Shown here: positions 1 to 9,662 of the stretch, in pieces
How positions within the stretch are numbered: the stretch's first letter is position 1
Layout: every line of letters begins with the position of its first letter
NCBI GenBank assembly: GCA_030762935.1
Contig: CM060887.1
Span: forward strand, 8,610,501-8,674,500
Direction of reading: 5' to 3'
Origin: Hymenopus coronatus
Taxonomy: Eukaryota > Arthropoda > Insecta > Mantodea > Hymenopodidae
DNA length: 64,000 bases
Position numbers and translations under genes: made by a program
Notes under the pieces: model-generated
Database searches by the model: none
What the model was told of the DNA's origin: nothing
What the model saw: only the letters and a program-made list of their open reading frames with translations

Positions 1-478
1 AAAATGTGACATAATTGTGTATTTTAACGAGATCTATATTTTTGGTGTTTTAAGGCTTCATTTACCCGTTACAACTTACTAGTTGTGCAAAATCGATCCA
101 CAATAAACAGATCTTCACAGGCTATTCCCAAAAATTCAAGAAATACATCTTACTTGGAATGTAAATATCTATAATATACGATATTTTAATCAAAATCGTT
201 AGCTATTTTCGAGACAATCAAAATTTTCGAAACTTTTTCCACATAAAGGATAATTTGTGGTGGGAGATTTTCTTGAAAATTTTCATGTTGTATCCTTGGA
301 AGATATCAAATCTAAATACCAAGTTCGGTATTTACCGGTCGTTTACCTTTTAAGCTGTGCTGTGCACAGACTTACAGACACACGTTCATCTAAAAATGAT
401 GTTTTCGGACTCGGGGGACCATATCTTTTCGGTGAAATCAAATATTTTGGTTGAATACAATACCTTGTCTATCCACCT
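1..478 (+). mobile_element. HX copy, cut by window edge and damaged at end B
   Basis: Begins in the HX interior at the ACGAGATCTA block and continues through the AATCAAAATCGTTAG block and the CACAGACTTACAGACACACG microsatellite position (here unexpanded) to ATACAATACC. It stops inside the end-B palindrome. It belongs to an older, diverged subgroup with ACGAGATCTACAT where younger copies read ACGTGCTCTACAT. No coding capacity. Confidence 0.8.
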
Positions 479-718
479 ATATGACATAACTTGTGCATTT
501 TAACGAGATCTACATTTCTTGTATAGCAAGTTTTTGTCTATCTCTTACGGTTTAATCGGTAAGCAAAATTCTGCAAGATTCATCCAGAATAATGAGATTT
601 TTAGAGGCTATTCCCAGAAAATTCAAATAGATCTACATTTTATTTATGATGTGAATATATTTTACATACAGTATTTTAATCAACTTACGTTAGACATTTT
701 TAAGAAAATCAAAATTTT
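479..718 (+). mobile_element. HX internal fragment, restarting the preceding copy
   Basis: Restarts at ATGACATAACTTGTG, nearly the same internal point at which the window's first copy begins, so the same HX segment occurs twice in direct orientation. It ends at AAAATCAAAATTTTA. The two versions have diverged clearly, so this is an old duplication or an independent truncated insertion. Confidence 0.75.
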
Positions 719-1010
719 ACTACACAAAAATGTAGATCTCGTCAAAACACACAATTTATGTTATATACGTTTTTTTCGTGGAGTTAACCATTTATTAGAT
801 ATTCCTTGTTAGTTGTTTCAGATTTTAAATATTTAAACTTTTCTCACAGGGAAATTTGTAAACTCCTGGGTCTGCATAGAAACGGATTTCAACCACATGG
901 TAACTAGCTTTTAAAGATTTACTAGCGTTTTAGTCTAATGTATTCAATTATTTTCTTTCTACTTACAAGGAAACAAACAATTAAGACAACTTGTGCTAAT
1001 GCTTATCTCG
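719..1010 (-). mobile_element. HX fragment, end-A half without the end
   Basis: Starts at CACAAAAATGTAGATC and runs toward end A, ending near TTATCTCGATTATCAC. The terminal 70 bp or so with the end-A hairpin are missing. The abutting plus-oriented fragment makes a tail-to-tail junction. Confidence 0.75.
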
Positions 1011-1140
1011 ATTATCACAAACTATATGGTGATTTATATATAGCTGACACATTTCTTTCTTTAATTGTTTCAAAACGTGTTATGTTAGCGACGACTTATT
1101 ATACCTAAATTGTAGAGGAATTTTGGTAGATTATTTACCT

Positions 1141-1565
1141 CTATAGCAAATGTTGAAAATGTCCTCCATCCTGCATAAGACACAACTCAACACGTCGTTC
1201 CATGTTACTGGTCAATCGTTGGAGGACTCTGTCGTCAATAGCTTGAATCTCCTTGTGATGTGCTTCAGATCGCCCAATGTCTGGGGACGTGTGGCGTATA
1301 CCGTGTCTTTTAAGTAACCCCATAGAAACAAGTCCGGTGATGTCAAATCCGGAGATCTCGGTGGCCACAGATAATTATCCGGTCGTCAAAGAAACTTGCA
1401 ATTAGGTTCATGGATTCATTTAATGTATGGAATGTAGCGCCATTCTGCTGAAAATATCCTTGACTCAGCTCTACATCGTCCAGTTGCTCAACAAACTCCA
1501 TGAAAATCAGTCGGTACTCTGCAGTGTTCACAGTCTGGTTAAACATCTGCGCATCTAGTGACAAG
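1141..1565 (-). pseudogene. Tc1/mariner-superfamily transposase, C-terminal remnant
   Basis: Two overlapping minus-strand frames together give the C-terminal part of a DD-E transposase. The upstream frame reads FMEFVEQLDDVELSQGYFQQ then NGATFHT, which matches the QQDGATCHT block holding the second catalytic Asp; that Asp is Asn here. After a frameshift near 1345-1368 the second frame continues to IQAIDDRVLQRLTSNMERRV and ELCLMQDGGHFQHLL, a common ending in insect copies. The intervening PPRSPDL block is present only in a scrambled frame. The N-terminal DNA-binding region and both terminal repeats are absent. Loss of the catalytic Asp plus the frameshift makes this non-functional. Confidence 0.8.
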
Positions 1566-1624
1566 GAATCAAAACTCCAAAACTTGGTGCTAAAATTGGG
1601 TCCTTGAATGGATTTCCAACGGAA

Positions 1625-1675
1625 TAATTAAAGAAAGATGCAGAGAAAGTCCTGTGGATGTAATATCAGATTTTT
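1625..1675 (-). mobile_element. HX end-A fragment
   Basis: GCAGAGAAAGTCCTGTGGAT followed by TATCAGATTTTT is a diverged HX end A in reverse orientation. Only about 50 bp survive. Confidence 0.6.
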
Positions 1676-1679
1676 GAGC

Positions 1680-1797
1680 AATGCTGTTGACACACACATG
1701 AAGCTTTTTTTCTAAAAATGGACCTCAAAAGACATTTCCAGTGAAATCTCGATAACGAATTTTTTGGGTGGGGTACAATGGACTATGTGCACACGGG
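1680..1797 (+). mobile_element. HX end-B fragment
   Basis: Contains TTTCTAAAAATGGACCTCAA, TTTCCAGTGAAATCTCGATA and a GGGTACAATGG block, the last 120 bp or so of HX before end B. It abuts the reverse end-A fragment to its left. Confidence 0.6.
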
Positions 1798-2351
1798 CTA
1801 GTCTGCAATATCACTGGTCCACACGAAGTGTCTACACTGCCACTATTTGAATGACAGCATGTAAGCTGTCCACAGTTTTACCTGCAACACACTTGATATA
1901 TGACCTACAACAGGTTTTCTTCTTTACGGACAAGCTAACAGCTGATATCCGTTACGAGAATTGGATGTAATTGAAATACTGTATTAGTGTTCGGTTCATT
2001 TCAACTTCTTTACTTTCCTTCAATTCATGATATATAAGATAGCACAATCGTCTTATTGTAAGTAGAAGGGAAATAAGTGAATACACTAGGCTAAGCTTAG
2101 CAGTATCTTTTAAAACCTGGTCGCTAAGTTAAACAATTGAAATTTGGCTCTCTTTGCTTGTTGAGAGTAAACAAGTGTAATAAATATTCAAAATGATGTT
2201 CTGTAGAAGCATGACTCCTCCAATACCATTGGCTCAAGAGAACATGAAGGAGCGCAAACGAAATGCTTGTGTCAGTATTGGAATAGACATGCTTTTTCGG
2301 ATAGAGCAATCGTTTATTTAAAGAGCTGGAAAATGCATTGAGCTAGAAGGT
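1798..2351. other. Unassigned interval with one short HX scrap
   Basis: About 2055-2135 resembles the plus-oriented HX segment CTTATTGTAAGTAGAAGGGA. The rest, including a short minus-strand frame at 2124-2309, matches nothing I recognise and shows no codon structure or splice-flanked exon. Confidence 0.4.
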
Positions 2352-2934
2352 CATGCTAATCAAGAAAAATTAGCAGAAACATTCTTATTTCTTGCTTTAT
2401 TGTAAGTAGAAGCCAAATAAGGGAGTACCATAGGTTAAAGTGAAAGCCAAAAGCTGTGTGACTGAAGTTCGTTTGCTTGTATGCACACGAGTTGGCAAAT
2501 TCCTGAGAAAAGTAAATTTTTCAGAGCTGAAACCAAAAGCAAGGAATATCTTAAAGACGATCAACTCCACGAAAAAATGTATATAACATAAATTGTTCGT
2601 TTTATGTGATAAGTTTTTGTCCATCTCTTACGGTTTAGCAGTTATGCAAAATTCATCAAGAATAAACAGTCTACAGAGGCTATTCCCAGAAAATTCAAGG
2701 TATACATTTTATTTGTCAGGTAAATATCTTTAATATAGGCTATTTTAATCAAAATTGTTGGAGCCATTTTTTAGAAAATAAAAATTTTCGAATGTTCCAT
2801 GTAAAGGATAGTTGGGAGTGGAGGATTTTCTTGAAAATCTTGGTGTCGCATGCTTGAAAGATAACAAACCCAAACACCAAGTTTGGTTTTTAACGGACTT
2901 TTCATTTTTGAGCTATGCTCCCCACAGACGCACA

Positions 2935-2975
<41 letters not shown>

Positions 2976-3117
2976 CATTTTTCTAAAAATGCTTTTTTTG
3001 GATTCAGGAGGTCTCAAAACATATATTTTTAGTGAAATGTTGGTATTGAACTTTTGGGTGCATTACAATACCTTCTCTACACACTATGTACACAGCACGT
3101 ATAGAGAAAATAAAAAA
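2352..3117 (+). mobile_element. HX copy lacking the end-A tip
   Basis: Starts at CATGCTAATCAAGAAAAATT, about 70 bp inside end A, and runs to end B (ATAGAGAAAATAAAAAA). It carries the subfamily-II signature: ACCAAGTTTGG followed by a TTAACGGAC block, CAGGAGGTCTCAAAAC, and a GCATTACAATACC block. An expanded CA microsatellite occupies the standard internal position. Confidence 0.85.
2937..2972 (+). repeat. (CA)n microsatellite inside HX
   Basis: Near-uninterrupted CA dinucleotides between the GCTATGCTCCCCACAGACG block and ACGGACATTTTTC, which is the fixed microsatellite site of HX. Confidence 0.95.
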
Positions 3118-3120
3118 GAA

Positions 3121-3158
3121 TACTGATATGTTCCATTCCCATGACTTTCTCTACATAC
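3121..3158 (+). mobile_element. HX end-A fragment head-to-tail with preceding copy
   Basis: TACTGATATGTTCC, then CATGACTTTCTCTACAT, is an HX end A that starts 3-4 bp after end B of the preceding copy, in the same orientation. Recognisable HX sequence stops within 40 bp. Confidence 0.65.
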
Positions 3159-3298
3159 CAATATCTTCGTACTTTCTTGTAGAATTACGCATCCTAGTTG
3201 GAACAAATTCAAATCGGCTGATTAAAGAACAAAATGCTATTAAACTTTTTTTGTTTGTAATGCTTATATGAAGCACACGTTAGAAGGAATGCAATACT

Positions 3299-3325
3299 AG
3301 GGTCGGCTGATAAGTCCTGGGCCTC
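3299..3325. mobile_element. Solo mariner-type terminal repeat
   Basis: AGGGTCGGCTGATAAGTCC resembles the reverse complement of the terminal repeat that closes the mariner relic near 7400 (GTCAGCTGATAAGTTCCGG). No transposase lies next to it. Confidence 0.5.
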
Positions 3326-3349
3326 TCAATAGAAACAGCATTTAACTAT

Positions 3350-4219
3350 TTTTTACTTTCTCTACACGTGCTATGTGAATAGTGTATAGACAAGGTATTG
3401 TATTGCACCCAAAATATACCGAGATTTCACCGGAAATACATGTTTTGGATCCCCCTGAATCCAAAAAAAAAAAAAAAAAAGCATTTTTGGAACAAGGTCC
3501 GTGTGTGTGCGCGCGCGCGTGTGTGGACAGCATAGCTAAATGGACAGATAAATACCAATGGTATTTAAGTTTGGTATCTTCTAAGGATGCGACACGAAGA
3601 TTTCCAAGAAATTCCTCCCACTCCAACAATCCTTTACATGGAACTTTTTTAAAATTTTTTGATGTTCTTAAAAATGGCTCCAACGATTTTGATTAAAATA
3701 TCGTATATTAAAGATATTTACCTGACAAATAAAATGTATATCTTGAGTTTTCTGGGAATAGCCTCTTAAGACTACTTTACCTGGATCAATTTTAGGGAAT
3801 TTTGAATAACTGCTAAACTGTAAGAGATGGACAAAAACTTACCACACAAAAAATATAGACTACGTTAAAACACAGAAGTTATGTAATATACGTTTTTTTC
3901 GTAGAGTTGTTCGTTTTTATAGATATCGCTTGTTTGTAGTTTCAGCTTTGAAAAAACTTATACTTTTCTCATACAGGAATTTGTCAACTCCTGTCCATAC
4001 AAACAAGGGAACATCAGTCACATAGAAACCAGCTATTGACTATCACTTTAACCTATAGTACTCCCTTAGCTATTTCGCTTCTGCATACAAGGAAAGAAGT
4101 AATAATACTATTTCTGCTAATTAGTTCTGGATTAGCATGAAGTAAATAGAGGCATAAGCTTTTTAACAATAATTTGTTACAGAGATGTAGAGAAAGTCCT
4201 GTGAGTGGAACACATCAGC
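3350..4219 (-). mobile_element. HX copy, nearly full length
   Basis: Runs from end B (TTTTTACTTTCTCTACACGT) to end A (GAGTGGAACACATCAG). The GT microsatellite position holds GTGTGTGCGCGCGCGCGTGT, a CG-containing variant. Subfamily-II markers are present (GGATCCCCCTGAATCC, TCTAAGGATGCG). An A run of about 19 bases follows ATCC. No open coding frame. Confidence 0.85.
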
Positions 4220-4261
4220 TATTTACCTAATGGAATGTTACGTATAGTATTGTGCATTTTA

Positions 4262-4605
4262 TTCAGGAACGTTTTATTAAATTCATTACAATTTAGATTT
4301 TCTATACCTGGGATGGTTTGTCATTGATATTTTGATTGACAATTGACCACATTGTTTTGGATTTATTTACAGCACGTAATGTGCTTTCAGAATTATGTTT
4401 AATTTTTGCATTTTTAATCTCTGTCTTGTATTTATCTAATTCTTTATATTTCTCTCGGAATTCTTGTACACCAGCAGACTTGTATTTTTCATACATTTCT
4501 AAACATAATGCCTTAAGTTCAACAAGATTATGAATTTTAATCTGTCATTACCTTTATTGACACCATAATTACTATTTATAATTGGAAAAGCAGTTTCAGC
4601 TATAA
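4262..4605 (-). pseudogene. Non-LTR retrotransposon (LINE) ORF2 fragment
   Basis: The minus strand reads MYEKYKSAGVQEFREKYKEL followed by DKYKTEIKNAKIKHN and AVNKSKTMWSIVNQ. The YK-rich stretch followed by SKTMW is typical of the linker between endonuclease and reverse transcriptase in insect LINEs. Upstream, in a shifted frame, ETAFPIINSNYG also fits a LINE. Neither catalytic domain is included. The fragment lies between an end A of one HX copy and an end A of the next. Confidence 0.6.
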
Positions 4606-4930
4606 ATAAAAAATCGGATGTGTTACACTCACATGACTTTCTCTATATCCCTGCAACTAATTATTCTTAAAAAGCTTATACTTCTCTTTACTTCAAGCTA
4701 ATCAGTAAAACATTAGCATAAATAGCCATATTACTTGCTTCCTTGTAAGTAGAGGTGAAATAAGGGAATACCATAGGTTAAAGTGATAATCAAACGCTGG
4801 TTGCTATGTTACTGAAGTTCCTTTGTTTATATGGACAGCAGTAGACAAATTCCTGTATGAAAAATGTATGTTTTTCATAGCAGAAACCAAAAATAAGGTA
4901 TGTCACAAAAACGACGAACTATACGCAAAA

Positions 4931-5643
4931 TATCTGATGTGTACCATTCACATGACTTTCTCAATATCCCTGCAACAAATAATTCTTAAAAAGCTTATAC
5001 CTCTATTTACTTTATGCTAATGAGAAAAAATTAGCAGAAATAGTCTTATTACTCGCATCCTTGTAAGTAGAAGCGAAATAAGGGACAACCGTAGGTTAAA
5101 GTGATAGTCAAAAGCTGGTTGCTATGTCAATGAAGTTCCTTTGTTTATACGGATAGGAGTTGACAAGTTCCAGTATGAGAAAAGTATACGTTTTTCATAG
5201 CAGAAACCAAAAATAAGGAATGTCACAAAAATGACGAACTCCACGAAAAAATGTATATAACATAAATTGTGTGTTTTAATATGCTCTACACTTTTTGTGT
5301 AGTAAGTTTTTGTCCATCTCTTACGGGTTAGCAGTTATTCAAAATTTAGTAAAATTCATCCAGAATAAACTACTCTTCAGAGGCTATTCCCAGAAAATTC
5401 AAGATATACATTTTGTTTGTCAGGTAAATGTCTTTAATATAAAATATTTTAATCAAAATCGTTAGAGCCATCTTTTAGAAAATCAAAAGTTTCGAAAAAA
5501 GTTCCATGTAAAGGGTAGGTTGGGGTGGTGGGATTTTTCTCAAAATCTTCGTGTTGCATCCCTGGAAGATACTAAACTTAAATACAAAGTTTGGTATTTT
5601 AGCGACTTTTCGTTTTTGAGTTATCGTGTTCACAGACATACGG

Positions 5644-5674
<31 letters not shown>

Positions 5675-5827
5675 CACACACGGACCTTTTTGTGAAAATG
5701 CTTTTTTTTTTTGGATATTGGGGACCCTAAAACATATATTTCCGGTGAAATCTCGGTATCGAATTTTTGGTGGAGAGCAATACTTTCTCTATACACTATG
5801 TACATAGTGCGTATGGAGAAAGTAAAA
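4931..5827 (+). mobile_element. HX copy nested in HX (inner element)
   Basis: Complete from TATCTGATGTG to GGAGAAAGTAAAA, about 897 bp, inserted in the same orientation as its host. It carries subfamily-I markers: GAGTTATCGTGTTCACAGAC, TGGAGAGCAATAC and CCCTGGAAGATAC. Because the host sequence can be rejoined, this copy gives the best estimate of the element's true ends. Confidence 0.9.
5645..5681 (+). repeat. (CA)n microsatellite inside HX
   Basis: About 18 CA units with one CG interruption, at the HX microsatellite site. Confidence 0.95.
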
Positions 5828-6375
5828 GTGTATATAACATAAATTGTGTGTTTTAACGTGCTCTACATTTTTTGTGCAGTAAGTTTTTCTCCATCTCTTA
5901 CGGTTTAGCAGTTATTCAAAATTCAGTAAAATTAATCGAGAATAAACTACTTTTCAGAGGCTATTCCCAGAAAATTCAAGATAAACATTTTATTTGTCAG
6001 GTAAATATCTTTAATACATGATATTTTAATCAAAATTGTTAGAGCCATTTTTGAGAAAATTGAAATTTTCGAAAAAAGTTCCATGTAAAGGATAGTTTGG
6101 GGTGGGGGATTTTGTTTTCAAAACCTTCGTGTCGCATCCCTGGAAGATACTAAACTTAAATACCAAGTTTGATATTTTAGCTTCTTTTCGTTTTTGAGTT
6201 ATCGTGTTCTAAGACATACGGACACACACACGGACCTTTTTCTGAAAATGCTTTTTATGGATACAGTGGATCCTAAAACATGTATTTCCGGTGAAATCTC
6301 GGTATCGAATTTTTTGGTGGAGTGCAATACATTCTCTATACACTGTGTACATAGTGCCTATAGAGAAAGTAAAAA

Positions 6376-7424
6376 TATATCATAAAAACGGTCAAATTTA
6401 AAATGCTCATCAGTCATTGTATATAAAGTTAGCGAAATCACCTTGCTAAGAAGGAACCAGATCTGGTGAATAAGGTGGATGTTCAAGCAATTCGCTAGTT
6501 TTCCCACTGCAATGGCTGAACGATGGGCCGTAGCATTGTCGTGATGAAACAAGTTTTTTTTTTTTTTTTCTTTACCAAATGAAGTGTTTTTGTTTTCACC
6601 TCATCACTCAAACGTTGCAGTAAGCTTGCATAGAAGTCACCAGTGATATTTCACCCTTTACAAGTAATCAATAAAAATAATTCCCTGTGCATCCCAGAAA
6701 ACATTCGCCATAACCTTGCTAGTTGACAAAATTGACTTTGCCTTCCTTTGGAGTTAGTTCACCTGGCGCAATCCACTATTGGGATGTAGTATGTATCCAA
6801 GTTTCATCTTAAGTAATAAGCCGTCTCAAAATTTACTGTGATTTCTACGGTAGAGCTCCACATTCTTAACAGAAACATTTTTTCTTTGCAACTTTTGATC
6901 AGGTGTCAACAAACGCGGCATCCATCTTGCACAGACCTTGTGAAAGCTCAAAACATTACTTAAAGTATTACCTGTACGTTGTTTTGATATTTTTATAGCT
7001 TCTGCTATATCAAACAACTTTAATCTGCGGTCTTCCAGTACTAAACATGAATTTTTTCAATGATCTGTGGAGTTGTCACTTCTACAGAGCCACAAGAGCG
7101 AGGCTCATCACTAGTGCTCCTACGTCCCATTTTAAACTCTGCTACCCACGTTTTAATCATTCAATATGAAGTATTGTCCATTTCCTCATTGAAAGCATTA
7201 AGCCTTTCAAATGGAAGTATTTAATCACTACTCGTTTTTTCAAGTCCTCCATTTGCATGAAAATTATAAAGTTGTCTTATTTAAAATGCTGTTACTCCAA
7301 AACTAAACAAGGTAACTATGGATACAAGCTAGTCTAGAGTTAAATTATACGGTGCTACCGTCTAACTGGCCTATTGGCGCCATATCTGTGACAGTACCGG
7401 AACTTATCAGCTGACCCTAGTAAG
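6376..7424 (-). pseudogene. Mariner (DD34D-type) transposase relic
   Basis: The minus strand, read across several frameshifts, gives an almost full-length mariner transposase. It runs from the N-terminal FKMGRRSTSDEPRS stretch through the HTH-linked segment FDIAEAIKISKQRTGNTL and the block KVCARWMPRLLTPDQK. FHHDNATAH follows (second catalytic Asp), then HPPYSPDLVPS in a shifted frame (third Asp). Numerous stops and shifts exclude activity. A candidate terminal repeat, CCGGAACTTATCAGCTGACC, lies at about 7398-7424. The other terminal repeat is missing because the coding remnant abuts end B of an HX copy. Confidence 0.8.
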
Positions 7425-7905
7425 TACCCTTCCACCCTGTATATACAGGTGTTAATAAACTATAGTGGAATATTTTCACATAATATGTAGATGACTCAAA
7501 TAAGTAATTTGATATAGCATACTTATGGCCTGTTTATTGAAATTTCGAAGTAACGTCTATAAGTTTCTGAAGTGCCAGTACGCCACGTATCGCGGCACTT
7601 GGTCTGGAATGAAGAAAATAAAAATAAAAAAAAAAATTACTCTGTGACAGAAATCGTACTCATATCTTTGGGATAGCAGCTTCCCGTGTTACGCATTAAG
7701 CCACCAGAGCAGTTGAAAAAACGCCTCCAGAGTAGGCTACATGACTCAAGAACGTAGTTAATGAATAATCAGTGTCGCACTGTCAAGTGATTAGTTCGAG
7801 ATCTTATAGATTTTTGCGACATTAAATCTTGAGAACGCTAGTAACCAGCTGCTAAAAATCGATATTTCTATACTCGGGCAGCAGTTTTAAAGACATTCTA
7901 AGTCA
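7425..7905. other. Unassigned interval between mariner relic and HX
   Basis: Begins with the imperfect palindrome CACCCTGTATATACAGGTG (about 7433-7451), which may be a transposon end. A tRNA-like stretch lies at 7640-7715. The remainder is AT-rich with no usable frame. Confidence 0.4.
7640..7715 (-). repeat. tRNA-like SINE head (weak)
   Basis: On the minus strand, TGGTGGCTTAATGCG resembles a pol III A box and GAGTACGATTTC a degenerate B box at tRNA-like spacing. No tail or flanking duplication was found. Confidence 0.35.
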
Positions 7906-8770
7906 TTTTTACTTTCTCTATACGAACTATATACATAGTGTATAGAAAAGGTATTGCACTCCACCAAAAAATTCGATACCGAGATTTCACCGGAAATATA
8001 TCTTTTAGGGTCCCCTTTATCTAAAAAAAGGATTTTCAGAAAAAGGTCCGTGTGTGTCCGTGTGTCTGTGAACACGATAACTAAAAAACGAAAAGTCGGT
8101 AAAATACCAAACTTGTATTTAAGTTTAGAATCTTCCAGGGATGCGACACGAAGATTTTCAGAAAAATCCCCCCCACCCCAAACTACCCTTTACATGGAAA
8201 TTTTTTCGAAAATTTAGATTTTCTAAAAAATGGTTCTAACAATTTTGATTAAAATATAGCATATTAAAGATATTTACCTGACAAATAAAATGTATATTTT
8301 GAATTTTCTGGGAATAGCCTCTGAAGACTACTTTATTCTGGGTGAATTTTCCGGAATTTTGTATAACTGCTAAACCGTAAGAGATAGACAAAAACGCTGC
8401 ACAAAAAATGTAGAGCACATTAAAACACACAATTTATGTTGTATACATTTTTTTCTTGGAATTGGTCGTTTTTGAGATATTCCTTGTTTTTGTTTTCAGG
8501 GTCGAAAATCTTAACTTTTCTCATACAGGAATTTGTCAACTCATATCCATACAAACAAAGGAACTTCAGTCACATAGTAACCAGCTTTTGATTATCGCTT
8601 TAACCTATGCTACTCCTTTATTTCCTTTCTATTTACAAGGAAGAAAGTAATAAGACTATTTCTGCTAATTTTTCTAGATTAGCATGAAGTAAATAGAAGC
8701 ATAAGCTTTTTAAGAATAATTTGTTTCAGGGATATAGAGAAAAGTATGTGAATGGAACACATCAGATTTT
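7906..8770 (-). mobile_element. HX copy, full length
   Basis: From TACTTTCTCTATACG (end B) to GGAACACATCAGATTTTTT (end A). Subfamily-I markers: ATTGCACTCCACC, GGGTCCCCTTTATC, GAACACGATAACT, CTTCCAGGGATGCGACACG. The microsatellite is minimal. Confidence 0.9.
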
Positions 8771-8934
8771 TTCAACCTGCTTTGCTTTAACACCGACGTA
8801 TCAGCACCTGATACCCACACGTTTAACGTTAAGTTTATCCGGGGACCATGCATCGCCGATCTCAAATTACTTATGTTAGTCACGTGCACAATCCCGCAAA
8901 TTATTTCGGAGTAATTCATTAACAAGTAAAACTG

Positions 8935-9662
8935 TTTACTTTCTCTATACGTACTATGTACACAGTGTATAGAGAAGGTATTGCACTCCACCCAAATATT
9001 CGATACCGAGATTTCACCGGAAATATACGTTTTACGGTCCCCTGTATCCAAAAAAAATATTTACAGAAAAAGGTCCCGGTGTCTGCGAACACGATAACTT
9101 AAAAATGAAAAGTCGGTAAAATACCAAACTTGGTATTTAAGTTTAGTATCTTCCAGGGATGCGACACAAAGATTTTGAGAAAAGTCCTCCCACCCCAAAC
9201 TACCCTTTACATGGAAAAAAAATCGAAAATTTTGATTTTCTCAAAAATGGCTCTAACGATTTGGGTTAAAATTTCGTATATTAAAGATGTTTACCTTCAA
9301 ATAAAATGTATATTTTGAATTTCCTTGGAATTGCCTCTTAAGACTACTTTATTCTGGATGAATTTTACGGAATTTTGCATAACTGCTAAACCATAAGAAA
9401 TGGACAAAAACTTACCCCAAAAAATGTAGAGTACATTAAAACACACAATTTAGCTTTTATACATTTTATTCGTGGAATTGATCGTTTTAAAGATATTCCT
9501 TGTTTTTTGTTTCAGCTTTGAAAAACTTTTACTTTTCTCATGCACGAATTTGTCAACTCCTGTCCATGCAAACAAAGGAACTTCAGTCACACAGCAATCA
9601 GCCTTTGACTATCACTTTAATATATGTACTCCGTTATTTCGCTTCTACTTGCAAGCGAGACA
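8935..9662 (-). mobile_element. HX copy, left part of a split element
   Basis: Starts with end B (TTTACTTTCTCTATACG) and is continuous to CGCTTCTACTTGCAAG. The remaining 100 bp, including end A, are found about 1.74 kb downstream at 11404. The copy was therefore interrupted by the tandem-array segment. Confidence 0.85.

Larger units (their letters stand above)
4614..6375 (+). mobile_element. HX copy split by a second HX copy (outer element)
   Basis: The outer element occupies 4614-4930 and resumes at 5828-6375. Its left part ends GAACTATACGCAAAA and its right part begins at TGTATATAACATAAATTGTG. These join to the unbroken sequence seen in other copies (CACGAAAAAATGTATATAAC), so the interruption was a precise insertion into an A run. 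End A reads TCGGATGTGTTACACTCACA, and end B ends ATAGAGAAAGTAAAAA. Its microsatellite is short. Confidence 0.9.

Noticed and set aside
5475..5807. His/Thr- or Cys/Val-rich short frames across CA/GT tracts
   Set aside because: They are translations of microsatellites inside HX and recur wherever the tract is long.
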